Shown here: positions 8,464-17,490 of the stretch, in pieces
How positions within the stretch are numbered: position 1 is the stretch's first letter
How the letters are laid out: each line of letters opens with the position of its first letter
Position numbers and translations under genes: made by a program
Source: Nocardioidaceae bacterium SCSIO 66511
Lineage (GTDB): Bacteria; Actinomycetota; Actinomycetes; Propionibacteriales; Nocardioidaceae
Reading direction: 5' to 3'
Length of the DNA stretch: 64,000 nucleotides
Assembly (NCBI GenBank): GCA_023100825.1
Contig: CP095846.1
Coordinates: 1,612,001 to 1,676,000, forward strand
The notes under the pieces: generated by a model
Seen by the model: the letters and a program-made list of their open reading frames with translations, nothing else
The model's database searches: none
Told to the model about the DNA's origin: nothing

Positions 8464-11400
8464 TTGTATCTGAAGAGCCTGACGCTCCGCGGATTCAAGT
8501 CCTTCGCCTCGTCGACGACGCTGCAACTCGAGCCGGGCATCACGTGCGTCGTGGGCCCGAACGGCTCGGGCAAGTCCAATGTCGTCGACGCGCTCGCCTG
8601 GGTGATGGGCGAGCAGGGCGCGAAATCGCTGCGCGGCGGCAAGATGGAAGACGTCATCTTCGCCGGTACGTCCGGGCGGCCGCCGCTCGGGCGGGCCGAG
8701 GTCGTCCTGACCATCGACAACGGCGACGGTGCGCTGCCGATCGACTACACCGAGGTCAACATCTCGCGAACGATGTTTCGCAACGGCGGCTCCGAGTACG
8801 CGATCAACGGGCAGTCGTGCCGCCTGCTCGACGTACAGGAGCTGCTGAGCGACTCGGGCATCGGTCGCGAGATGCATGTGATCGTCGGTCAGGGGCAGCT
8901 CGACTCGATCCTGCGCGCGACTCCGGAGGAGCGCCGCGGCTTCATCGAAGAGGCAGCGGGCGTACTCAAGCACCGCAAGCGCAAGGAGAAGGCGCTCCGT
9001 AAGCTCGACTCGACCGAAGGCAACCTGACCCGACTCGGCGACCTGCTCAGCGAGATCCGTCGTCAGCTCAAGCCGCTCGGACGTCAGGCCGAGGTCGCGC
9101 GCAAGGCGGCCGTCATCCAGGCCGACGTACGCGACGCTCGCGCCCGACTGCTCGCCGACGAGATCGTGACGGCGCGTACGGAGCTGCAGAGCGAGCTCGC
9201 CGATGAGTCCGCGATCAAGGAGCGGCGCACCGAGGTCGAGAAGGCGCTCACGGCCGCGCGCAACGACGAAGGCGCGCTGGAGGACCAGCTTCGTGCCGAT
9301 GCTCCGCGGCTCCAGGCCGCGCAGGACACCTGGTACTCCCTATCGGGTCTGCGCGAGCGCTTCCGGGGCACTGCGAGCCTTGCGACCGAACGCGTACGCC
9401 GCGCAGCCGACGACGCCGAGGAGCTTCCGGAGGGTCGCGACCCCGACCAGATGGAGGCGGAGGCGGCACAGATCCGCGAACAGGAAGCGGCGATCGCGCA
9501 GGAGGTCGCCGCTGCCGATACGTCGCTGAAGGAGACCATCGAGCGTCGCAGCGGTGCCGAGGATGCGTACACGACCGAGGAGCGTCGCATCGCCGGTCTG
9601 GTACGTGCGGCGGCCGACCGACGCGAAGGTCTGGCGCGGCTGCACGGTCAGGTCAACGCCGCCAAGAGCCGTGCACGGGCGGCGGAGGAGGAGATCGGCC
9701 GCCTCACCCAGAGCCGTGCCGAGGCGGTATCCCGAGCCGACCAGTCCGACCACGACTTCGCGGCGTTGGAGAGTCAGGTCGCCGGGCTCGACGCGGGTGA
9801 GAGCGGGCTCGACGCAGAGCACGAGTCCGCGCAGTCCGAGCTCGACGAGGTCACTTCTCAGCTCACCGACGTACGCGAGCGGGCGCAGGTCGCCGAGCGC
9901 GACCGTGCTGCGCTGGTCGCCCGCAAGGAGGCGCTGGAGCTGAGCCTCACCCGCAAGGACGGCACCGATGCGCTGCTGGCGGCTGCCGAGCAGGTGGGTG
10001 GTCTGAGCGGTCCGGTCGCCGAAGCCGTCAACGTCCGCCACGGATACGAGACCGCGGTCGCCGCCGCGCTAGGCCCCGTCGCCGACGCCGTCATCGCCGA
10101 CAGCCCGGCAACGGCCGCGCGCGCGATCGCCGAGCTCAAGCGCAACGACTCCGGCCGTGCCGGCATGTTGCTCGGCGGCAACGGCGGTACGCACACCGAC
10201 TGGCCAGCGTTGCCCGGCAACGCGGCGTACGCGGTCGACGTACTGGAGGCGCCCGAGCAACTCCTGCCGGCACTGCGGGCGGCGTTGTCTCAGGTCGCCG
10301 TCGTCGACGATCTCGACGGGGCCCGCCAGCTCGTCGAGCAAGTACCGGACATCGTCGCCGTCACCCGCGACGGCGACCTGCTCGGTCGGCATTTCGCGTC
10401 TGGCGGATCGTCGTCCGCACCGAGCCTGCTCGAGGTCCAGGCCGCGGTCGACGAGGCCGCCGAGGCGCTGACCGAGGCCGGTCACACGGTGGAGCGGCTG
10501 ACGTTCGACCTCTCCCGGCTGAGCGACCGCCAGAGTGAGGCGCAGAAGCGGGTCGACGTCGCCCTCGCCAAGCTGCACGAGTCCGATGCCGCGATGGCCG
10601 CGGTCGCGGAGAAGCTCGGCCAGTTCGGATCCACCGCACGCGCGGCCCGCGACGAGGCCGAACGCCTCGACCGGTCGATCGCGACCGCAGAGAAGAGCCG
10701 CGACGAGCACGTACGCACGCTCGCCGACCTCGAGGCGCGGCTGAACGACGCACAGCAGGCGCCCGATGAGGAGCCCGACACCACCGAGCTCGAGTCGTTG
10801 GCCGAGAAGGCGAAGCAGGCACGCGCGGCCGAGACCGAGGGCCGGCTCGCGCTGCGTACTGCCGAGGAGCGCGCGCGAGCCCTGCACGGGCGCGCCGACT
10901 CGCTGATCGCCGCCGCCACCGCCCAACGTGAGGCCCAGGCGCGGGCCGAGGAGCGTCGCCGCCAGCGCATCCTCGAGGCCGAGGTCGCCCGGGCGGTGCT
11001 GGTCGGCACCGACGCCGCGCTGCACCACCTCGACCGGTCGATCGACACCGCGGCGAATGCACGCGCTGAGGTCCAGCACGCACGTTCTGCGCGTGAAGAG
11101 CAGCTGACCGGTGTCCGCACCCGCGTACGCGAGCTCAGCGCCGACCTCGAGCGGCTCACCGACTCGGTCCACCGCGACGAGATGGCACGCGCCGAGCAAC
11201 GGCTGCGGATCGAGGCGCTCGAGCAACGCTCGATCGATGAGCTCGGCCTCGAGGTCGAGGCGCTGATCGGCGAGTACGGCCCGGAGGTGCCCGTACCGGT
11301 TCAGTCCGAGGCCGCCGATGAGCGGCCCGCCGACGCCGGCGCCGAGTCGGGCGACCAGCAAGCCTCGTCGGACGAGACTGAGTCGACCGTCGAGACGGTG

Positions 11401-12069
11401 CCGTTCGATCGTGACGAGCAGCGCAAGCGGCTGCGCTCGGCAGAGCGTGCGATGGCTCAGCTCGGCAAGGTGAACCCCCTTGCGCTGGAGGAGTTCTCGG
11501 CGCTGGAGGAGCGGCACAAGTTCCTGACCGAGCAGCTGGAGGACCTTCGTAAGACCCGCAAGGACCTCCTCGACATCGTCGCGGACGTCGATGCGCGGGT
11601 CGAGCAGGTCTTCACCGAGGCTTGGCACGACACCGCCGCCGCGTTCGAGGGCGTCTTCGCCCGGTTGTTCCCCGGCGGCGAGGGTCGACTCGTACTCACC
11701 GATCCGGCCGAGATGCTGAGCACCGGCGTCGACGTCGAGGCCCGGCCCGCAGGTAAGAAGGTCAAGCGGCTGTCGCTGCTCTCCGGCGGTGAGCGCTCAC
11801 TCGTCGCGGTCGCGTTCCTCGTCTCATTGTTCAAGGCCCGCCCGAGCCCGTTCTACATCCTCGACGAGGTAGAGGCCGCTCTCGACGACGTCAACCTCGG
11901 CAGGCTGCTGGAGATCTACGAGGAGCTGCGCGAGAACTCCCAGCTCGTCGTCATCACACACCAGAAGCGCACGATGGAGGTCGCAGACGCGCTGTACGGC
12001 GTGTCGATGCGAGGCGACGGCGTGTCGGCGGTCATCAGCCAGCGCATCCGCGAGGCGCAAGCATCCTGA
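8464..12069 (+). CDS. smc: Chromosome segregation ATPase SMC
   Basis: 1201 residues, the full length of bacterial SMC, which forms ring-shaped dimers with ScpA and ScpB and compacts and segregates chromosomes. Walker A is GPNGSGKSN (31-39). The central hinge lies near residues 510-660 (PVAEAVNVRHGYETAVAAAL) between two long coiled coils. The C-terminal head has the signature LSGGERSL (from 1106) and Walker B FYILDEVEAALDD (from 1130). An acidic insert (about 940-985) precedes the last coil. TTG 8464 is the start, with GAGGAGT just upstream. TAGCAT at 8422-8427 is a likely -10 box. In many actinobacteria ftsY follows closely. Here it is 27 kb away. Confidence 0.97.
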   Translation: MYLKSLTLRGFKSFASSTTLQLEPGITCVVGPNGSGKSNVVDALAWVMGEQGAKSLRGGKMEDVIFAGTSGRPPLGRAEVVLTIDNGDGALPIDYTEVNISRTMFRNGGSEYAINGQSCRLLDVQELLSDSGIGREMHVIVGQGQLDSILRATPEERRGFIEEAAGVLKHRKRKEKALRKLDSTEGNLTRLGDLLSEIRRQLKPLGRQAEVARKAAVIQADVRDARARLLADEIVTARTELQSELADESAIKERRTEVEKALTAARNDEGALEDQLRADAPRLQAAQDTWYSLSGLRERFRGTASLATERVRRAADDAEELPEGRDPDQMEAEAAQIREQEAAIAQEVAAADTSLKETIERRSGAEDAYTTEERRIAGLVRAAADRREGLARLHGQVNAAKSRARAAEEEIGRLTQSRAEAVSRADQSDHDFAALESQVAGLDAGESGLDAEHESAQSELDEVTSQLTDVRERAQVAERDRAALVARKEALELSLTRKDGTDALLAAAEQVGGLSGPVAEAVNVRHGYETAVAAALGPVADAVIADSPATAARAIAELKRNDSGRAGMLLGGNGGTHTDWPALPGNAAYAVDVLEAPEQLLPALRAALSQVAVVDDLDGARQLVEQVPDIVAVTRDGDLLGRHFASGGSSSAPSLLEVQAAVDEAAEALTEAGHTVERLTFDLSRLSDRQSEAQKRVDVALAKLHESDAAMAAVAEKLGQFGSTARAARDEAERLDRSIATAEKSRDEHVRTLADLEARLNDAQQAPDEEPDTTELESLAEKAKQARAAETEGRLALRTAEERARALHGRADSLIAAATAQREAQARAEERRRQRILEAEVARAVLVGTDAALHHLDRSIDTAANARAEVQHARSAREEQLTGVRTRVRELSADLERLTDSVHRDEMARAEQRLRIEALEQRSIDELGLEVEALIGEYGPEVPVPVQSEAADERPADAGAESGDQQASSDETESTVETVPFDRDEQRKRLRSAERAMAQLGKVNPLALEEFSALEERHKFLTEQLEDLRKTRKDLLDIVADVDARVEQVFTEAWHDTAAAFEGVFARLFPGGEGRLVLTDPAEMLSTGVDVEARPAGKKVKRLSLLSGGERSLVAVAFLVSLFKARPSPFYILDEVEAALDDVNLGRLLEIYEELRENSQLVVITHQKRTMEVADALYGVSMRGDGVSAVISQRIREAQAS

Positions 12070-12108
12070 GCGGCCCCAATCCCGTATCCATGCGATGCTG
12101 GAGCCGGT

Positions 12109-12220
12109 CCGGAAGTAGGTTTCCGGCGGAGGGATACCGACGCGGGTAGATGGGTGAGTCCGAGCGGTGCCGGTGAAGCGAGCCGGCGCGAGTGAGGCAG
12201 TGCTTGGACTCAGCCATCTA
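12109..12220 (+). ncRNA. Candidate structured RNA ahead of the sulfatase array
   Basis: The gap between smc and the first sulfatase holds several strong stems. CCGGAA/TTCCGG pair at 12109-12126. A long closing helix has TAGATGG (12147-12153) with CCATCTA (12214-12220), then GAGTCC (12156-12161) with GGACTC (12206-12211). An inner hairpin has GCCGG (12169-12173) with CCGGC (12183-12187). It ends 66 bases before the sulfatase start. Conserved-looking purine-rich loops remain unpaired. It does not match any riboswitch consensus I know. It could be a cis-acting leader or a separate small RNA. Confidence 0.4.
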
Positions 12221-12285
12221 AGGGGGCACACGTCGCCGTTCACCGTGTTGTGCCTTGCGCCTTGCTTTGCAGGAGGTGTCACGAC

Positions 12286-13890
12286 ATGCCAACAACTCGA
12301 ACAGGTCGCCTGATGGCGACTGTGCCGGTCGTAGCCTCGGCCCTCGTCGTGGGGGCGGTCGGCAGTCCACGAGTCACCGAGTCCGCCGCAGGCGAGCCGG
12401 CACAGCGGCAGCGAGTCGCGGACCCGTGCGAGAAGCGATGGCCGCCGAGCTCGACCGCCGAAAGGGATCGCAATCGCGGCCTCGGCCGTCCGGCGCCGTC
12501 GAACCGGCCGGCCGCGAAACCCCAGGGTCGCCCGAACATTCTGACGATCATGGTCGACGACATGCGCGCCGATGAGCTGCGCGGGCCGTGGATGAAGAAC
12601 ACCCGTGCGTTGATCGGCCAGCGCGGGGCGAACTTCCGCAACTCCTTCGCTCCGTACCCCTTGTGTGGTCCCGCGCGGTCGTCGTTCCTCACCGGGAAAT
12701 ACAGCCACAACCACGGTGTACGCGAGAACTCCGACCCGTCGGCGTTCAAGCGCTTCAACGACACGAACACGGTGGCGACCTGGCTCAACGGCGATGGTGC
12801 GAAGCGCAACTACAACACGGCCTTCCTCGGCAAGTACCTCAACGGCTATTCCAAGGCGAAGTACGTGCCCCCCGGCTGGAACCACTGGTATGCCTCGCTC
12901 GGCAAGACGAGCCAGCAGGCGCGGAACACCAAGCTCAGCCGGAACGGTAAGGGCGTGATCGACCTGTCCGGTCAGTTCCAGACCTCGGCGTACGGCAACC
13001 GCGCCCGGAAGCTGATCTCGAAGCTGAGCGGGAAGCGCAAACCGTTCTCGATGGTGCTGTCGTTCAGCGCACCGCACGCGGGCGGTCCGCGCGAACCCGA
13101 CGATCCGAAGGACGTGCGTACGCCTGCCCGGCTGCCCAAGAACCGTCATCTGTACGAAAACCGCATCGTGCGGCCGCGCGGCGTACAAGGCGAACCCTGC
13201 AACGACGACAAACCGGCCGCCGTCCGCGATCTGACCAGGATCGACCGCGGTATGCAGCGCCAGATCGTCGAGCTCCGCCAGCAGCGGGCGCAGTCCCTGA
13301 AGACCGTCGACCGCCAGATCCCGAAGGTGATCAATGCGCTTCGGCGCTCCGGTGAGTTGTCGAACACGTACGTCATCTTCACCTCCGACAACGGCTTCTT
13401 CCTCGGAGAGTTCCGCCAGCGCGTCGGCAAGCGCCTGCTGTACGAACCGGCGTTGCGTACACCGACCCTCGTCCGCGGCCCCGGGATACCGCACGGCGCC
13501 CGCCCGCGAGCGCCGTTCACCAGCATCGACTTCGCACCGACGATCGCGGCGATGGCGAACGTTCGTAAACAGGGAAGCGTCGACGGCGTTTCGATGCTCG
13601 CGGCCGCCAAGCGCGGGCACGCGAAGTGGCGGCGTGCGATCCTGACCGACGCCGGCCCGTACGGTCTCGACGAATGGTTCGGTCGCGGTGTGCGAGTGCC
13701 CGGCTTCTCGTACGGCCGCTACCGCGACGTACTGGCGCCCGAAGAGCTGTTCGACCTCGGTACGGACCCCAACGAGAACCACAACGTCGTCCGCCGGCAG
13801 AAGTACGGCGAGGACGTCAGGCGGTTGCGCGCGGCGTATCGCGCATTACAGGACTGCGCGGGCAAGGAGTGCCGCCGAGTGCATCCATGA
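12286..13890 (+). CDS. Secreted sulfatase, array member 1
   Basis: 534 residues. A signal-like N-terminus (TGRLMATVPVVASALVVGAVG) is followed by a Pro/Arg-rich linker and a type I sulfatase/alkaline-phosphatase-fold domain from about residue 82. The metal-binding pair is Asp91-Asp92 (MVDDMRADEL). The active-site motif C-x-P-x-R is CGPAR, with Cys127 to be converted to formylglycine. Later motifs include TSDNGFFLGEF and APTIAAMA. Such enzymes cut sulfate esters from polysaccharides or other substrates outside the cell. The substrate is unknown. The maturation enzyme (FGE) is not in the window. AGGAGGTGT lies 8 bases before ATG 12286. Confidence 0.9.
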   Translation: MPTTRTGRLMATVPVVASALVVGAVGSPRVTESAAGEPAQRQRVADPCEKRWPPSSTAERDRNRGLGRPAPSNRPAAKPQGRPNILTIMVDDMRADELRGPWMKNTRALIGQRGANFRNSFAPYPLCGPARSSFLTGKYSHNHGVRENSDPSAFKRFNDTNTVATWLNGDGAKRNYNTAFLGKYLNGYSKAKYVPPGWNHWYASLGKTSQQARNTKLSRNGKGVIDLSGQFQTSAYGNRARKLISKLSGKRKPFSMVLSFSAPHAGGPREPDDPKDVRTPARLPKNRHLYENRIVRPRGVQGEPCNDDKPAAVRDLTRIDRGMQRQIVELRQQRAQSLKTVDRQIPKVINALRRSGELSNTYVIFTSDNGFFLGEFRQRVGKRLLYEPALRTPTLVRGPGIPHGARPRAPFTSIDFAPTIAAMANVRKQGSVDGVSMLAAAKRGHAKWRRAILTDAGPYGLDEWFGRGVRVPGFSYGRYRDVLAPEELFDLGTDPNENHNVVRRQKYGEDVRRLRAAYRALQDCAGKECRRVHP

Positions 13891-13987
13891 ATGGGTGGTG
13901 ACACGGATTTACCCCGGTTTGGGCTCCTGTGCGAAACTTGCCGACGGCAGACTTCCCCGCCCGGCCGACAGACCGGGTGTCTACCGG

Positions 13988-14017
13988 CATGCGTCGTGGT
14001 CACCACCATGACGCATG
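13988..14017. repeat. 13-bp inverted repeat between sulfatases 1 and 2
   Basis: CATGCGTCGTGGT (13988-14000) and ACCATGACGCATG (14005-14017) form a stem with one G-T pair and a 4-base loop. It overlaps the upstream in-frame ATG at 14015 of the next gene, which supports a later start for that gene. It could be an operator or a transcript hairpin. Confidence 0.5.
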
Positions 14018-14050
14018 TCCTGTGTCATGGCCCCTACCCGGAGAATGTGC

Positions 14051-15637
14051 ATGCCTCGCAATGGTCAACGAGCGGTTTCGCTCGGCGTCACGGCCCTCGC
14101 CGTCACGCTGACGGGCTCGCTGCTCAGCGATGCCGGTGCGGTGACGCCGGCGCCCGGCCCGAAACCGAATCCGGACCAGCTCCAGAAGCGCGGCGCGCAG
14201 GCGAGCAAGACCGCGGAGGTCGACGATCTCGGTGCGGCCCGTGGCAAGCGCCCGAACATCGTCTGGATCATGACCGACGACATGCGTGCCGATGAGCTGG
14301 GGCGAAAGTGGATGCGCCGCACCCGCCATCTGATCGGCGGTCAGGGCGTCACGTTCAAGAACTCCTTCGCGCCGACCCCGCTCTGCGCGCCGGCCCGCGC
14401 GTCGTTCCTGTCGGGCAAGTACATCCAGAACCACCGGGTCCGCGGGGTCAAGGACCCGTACGGTTTCCGGTCGTTCCGTGATCGCAACACGCTGCCGGTT
14501 TGGTTACGCAAGTCCGGCTACAACACCCTCTACCTCGGCAAGTACCTCAACGGATACGGGCGCCAGAAACGCCGCAACGGCAGGCCGTCGGAGCGCTACG
14601 TACCTCCGGGCTGGACCGACTGGCGTGCCTCGCTGGACAACCACGGCACGTACAACTACTACAACACCAGCCTGAACCGGAACGGCAAGCGGCAGTCCCT
14701 TTCCGGCAGGTACCAGACGAACGCGTACGGCCGGATCGGCACGAACATCATCAAGCGCTACGCCAAGAAGAAGAAGCCGTTCTTCTTCAACCTGTCGTTC
14801 ACGGCGCCACACCACGGCGGGCCGCGCGAGCCCGACGACCGCAAGGGTCTGAAGACTCCGGCCCGCGATATCAAGTCGATCGGCAAGTTCGACCGGCAGA
14901 CCCGGCGTCTGCCCGACCCCGACGGAGAGCCGGGCAACAGCCGCAAGCCATCGGTCGTGAGCGGTAAGTCGAAGCTCAGTAATCGGGCGAAACGCGGTGC
15001 ACGCAAGGCCTATCGCCAGCGTGCCGAGGCCGGATCGACCGTCGACAAGCAGGTCAAGCGGCTGATCGGGGTGCTGCGACGGACCGGCGAGCTGAAGAAC
15101 ACGTACGTCATCTTCACCTCCGACAACGGCTACCTCTTGGGAGAGGCGCGCCGCATCCAAGGCAAGACGTTGCCGTACGAGGCATCGCTAGCGACGCCCC
15201 TGGCCATCCGCGGTCCCGGCATTCCGCGCGGGCGCGTACGCAAGGATCCGTTCACGTCGATCGACTTCGCGCCGACGATCGCGCGGATGGCGCGAGCGAA
15301 GGTACGTGCCAAGGTCGACGGGAAGTCGATGCTCAAGGTGGCGCGCAAGGGCGACCGTGGCTGGCGGCGACCGATCCTGACCAACACCGGAGCGCGTCGG
15401 GGCAAGAAGGCACTCGGCCAAGGCATCCGAGTCAAGGGATACCTCTACGCCGAGTACCGCACGCGCGGACGCAAACGCGAGCTGTACGACCTGCGGCGTG
15501 ACCCGCACGAGTTGCGCAACGTGGCGGGTAAGAAGCGTTATCGCTTCACCCAGAAGCGCCTTCGCAAGGCGCTTCACCGCAGGTGGGACTGCTCCGGTGT
15601 GAAATGCCGCAAACCGATCGGCAAGTACGTCCGGTAG
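14051..15637 (+). CDS. Secreted sulfatase, array member 2
   Basis: 528 residues from ATG 14051, chosen because GGAGAA (14040-14045) lies at good spacing. Starts at 14015, 14027 and 14045 are possible but fall in or near a hairpin. A signal peptide (SLGVTALAVTLTGSLLSDAGA) is followed by a sulfatase domain with Asp76-Asp77 and the formylglycine motif CAPAR at Cys112. The C-terminal half is rich in Lys and Arg, more than in its neighbours. The cysteine pair near the C-terminus (CSGVKC) recurs in similar form in all four paralogues. It is a homologue of the genes on both sides, so it probably arose by tandem duplication. The substrate is unknown. Confidence 0.9.
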   Translation: MPRNGQRAVSLGVTALAVTLTGSLLSDAGAVTPAPGPKPNPDQLQKRGAQASKTAEVDDLGAARGKRPNIVWIMTDDMRADELGRKWMRRTRHLIGGQGVTFKNSFAPTPLCAPARASFLSGKYIQNHRVRGVKDPYGFRSFRDRNTLPVWLRKSGYNTLYLGKYLNGYGRQKRRNGRPSERYVPPGWTDWRASLDNHGTYNYYNTSLNRNGKRQSLSGRYQTNAYGRIGTNIIKRYAKKKKPFFFNLSFTAPHHGGPREPDDRKGLKTPARDIKSIGKFDRQTRRLPDPDGEPGNSRKPSVVSGKSKLSNRAKRGARKAYRQRAEAGSTVDKQVKRLIGVLRRTGELKNTYVIFTSDNGYLLGEARRIQGKTLPYEASLATPLAIRGPGIPRGRVRKDPFTSIDFAPTIARMARAKVRAKVDGKSMLKVARKGDRGWRRPILTNTGARRGKKALGQGIRVKGYLYAEYRTRGRKRELYDLRRDPHELRNVAGKKRYRFTQKRLRKALHRRWDCSGVKCRKPIGKYVR

Positions 15638-15663
15638 CGGAATGCACGATCTGAATATCTGAC

Positions 15664-15692
15664 GCTCCCGACTGGCAACTTCGAGCGGGAGC
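15664..15692 (+). terminator. Hairpin after sulfatase 2
   Basis: GCTCCCG (15664-15670) pairs with CGGGAGC (15686-15692) 27 bases after the stop codon of sulfatase 2. There is no T-run. It may end transcription or stabilise the mRNA end. Confidence 0.35.
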
Positions 15693-15780
15693 AGTACGTC
15701 AGTACTGGTGAGAAGTACACAGCGCGGATGAGCCGTTTAGCTCGAACGGTCTCCACGCATGACGCGGAGGTGGTTCGGAA

Positions 15781-17490
15781 GTGTCGACGGTCCGACGACG
15801 GCTCAGGCGCACCGCAGTAGGAACGATGCTGCCGGTGGCGGCGCTGTCGTCATTGTTCGTGACGTCCACCTCACCCGCCCAGACAGCGGCCTCCGAACGT
15901 CAACCGCTCCCCGACACGCGCGATCAGCTGTGCGACGCCGAGTGGTCGAAGGTACCCGTGGTCAAGGACGAGCTGGATCGACTGCTCGGACTCTGGAGCG
16001 GTGGCGCGAAGGCACCGGGCGGCCGCCCGGCCAAGGGCAGCGGGGCCGCGAACGCGCCGGCCGGTAAGGCGCGGACGGCGCCGGCAGCATCGCCCCCCGA
16101 CCGCGCCAAAGGCGACCCCAACGTCGTGGTGTTCATGGTCGACGATATGCGCGCCGATGAGCTTGCCGGGCCCTGGATGCGGCATACCCGCAAGCTGATC
16201 AAGGGCCAGGGAGTCACGTTCGCGAACTCCTTCTCGCCATTGCCGCTGTGCGGACCCGCCCGGGCGTCGTTCCTGGCCGGCCAGTACGCGCACAACACCG
16301 GCGTGCGCACCAACAACAGCCCGGCATCGTCGTTCGACCAGTTCGACGACCGCAACACGCTTCCGGTCTGGCTCAAGCGGGCCGGTTACCGCACGGCGTT
16401 CCTCGGCAAGTACATCAACGGTTACGCCCCGGGAAGTGCGAAGAAACCCGGTTCGTACGTCCCTCCGGGGTGGGACAGGTGGTACGCCTCAATCAACAAG
16501 GGCACCTATAAGTACCGCAACACCGTGCTCAGCAACAATGGTAAGGGCCTTCGCAACCTGAGCGGGCAGTACCAGACGAACGCCTACGGGCGCATCGGCT
16601 CCCAGCTCGTGTCCCAGATGGCCGGCAAGAAGAAGCCCTTCTTCCTGAACCTGTCGTTCACGGCGCCGCACAAGGGCGGCCCGAAGGAGCCCGACGACCC
16701 CGGCCTCGCGACCCCTGCCCGGCTGAAGAAGATGCGGGGCGCGTACGACGATCGCATCACGACTCCGGGCGGTGTACCCGGCGAACCGTGCAACGGCAGC
16801 CAACCACGGGTGGTGAGCGACAAGTCGCCGATCACTCCCGAGCAGCAGGCTGCGATCACCGAGGTCCGCAGGCAGCGCGCGGAGTCGCTCGCGACCGTCG
16901 ACAAGGCGGTGCAGCGGGTCGTACGCAAGCTGAAGAAGACCGGCGAGCTCAAGAACACGTACGTGATCTTCACGTCCGACAACGGCTACTTCCTCGGAGA
17001 GTTCCGTCAGCGCATCGGTAAGAAGCTCAGCTACGAGCCGTCGCTGCGTACACCGACCATCATCCGCGGTCCCGGAATCAAGTCCGGGATCACCCGCGAG
17101 CAAGCGTTCACCACGATCGACTTCGCACCGACCATCGCCAAGATGGCCAATGCGCGAGCGGCCAAGAACGTCGACGGCAAGTCGCTGCTGAGAGCGGCGA
17201 AGACCAAGGCGAAGCCCTGGAAACGGCCGATCCTCACCGATCCGGGCAAGGGCCTCGGCGAGCTGAACTACGGCCGCGGCGTACGGATGCCCGGTGCGTT
17301 CTACGCCGAGTACCAAGACAGCCGGGTCCCGGAGCAGCTGTTCGATCTGTCGAAGGATCCGCACGAGAACCGCAACGTCGTCGCGGACAAACGCTACGAA
17401 CGCACTCGTTCGACGATGGCACGAATGCTCGCGAACCTCCGAGACTGCAAGGGCGAGACCTGTCGAACGCCGTGGAAGTCGACGAGGTGA
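15781..17490 (+). CDS. Secreted sulfatase, array member 3
   Basis: 569 residues from GTG 15781, with GGAGG at 15766-15770. A basic N-terminus and hydrophobic core (LPVAALSSLFVTSTSPA) form a signal peptide. A low-complexity Ala/Gly/Pro/Lys linker (about 70-110) leads to the sulfatase domain. Metal-binding Asp121-Asp122 (MVDDMRADEL), the formylglycine motif CGPAR at Cys157 and TSDNGYFLGEFRQR are all present, so the protein should be active if matured. It is closest in arrangement to member 1. Its stop overlaps the next gene by 4 bases (GTGA), so members 3 and 4 are probably translationally coupled. Confidence 0.9.
   Translation: MSTVRRRLRRTAVGTMLPVAALSSLFVTSTSPAQTAASERQPLPDTRDQLCDAEWSKVPVVKDELDRLLGLWSGGAKAPGGRPAKGSGAANAPAGKARTAPAASPPDRAKGDPNVVVFMVDDMRADELAGPWMRHTRKLIKGQGVTFANSFSPLPLCGPARASFLAGQYAHNTGVRTNNSPASSFDQFDDRNTLPVWLKRAGYRTAFLGKYINGYAPGSAKKPGSYVPPGWDRWYASINKGTYKYRNTVLSNNGKGLRNLSGQYQTNAYGRIGSQLVSQMAGKKKPFFLNLSFTAPHKGGPKEPDDPGLATPARLKKMRGAYDDRITTPGGVPGEPCNGSQPRVVSDKSPITPEQQAAITEVRRQRAESLATVDKAVQRVVRKLKKTGELKNTYVIFTSDNGYFLGEFRQRIGKKLSYEPSLRTPTIIRGPGIKSGITREQAFTTIDFAPTIAKMANARAAKNVDGKSLLRAAKTKAKPWKRPILTDPGKGLGELNYGRGVRMPGAFYAEYQDSRVPEQLFDLSKDPHENRNVVADKRYERTRSTMARMLANLRDCKGETCRTPWKSTR

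Noticed and set aside
10069-11628. A 519-residue open frame on the minus strand inside smc
   Set aside because: Long antisense frames are common in G+C-rich coding DNA. The plus frame encodes a complete SMC with all motifs, and the antisense product has low-complexity Arg/Leu composition.
12109-12220. A cobalamin, SAM or c-di-AMP riboswitch
   Set aside because: The core boxes of these classes are missing. Kept only as an unnamed structured-RNA candidate.
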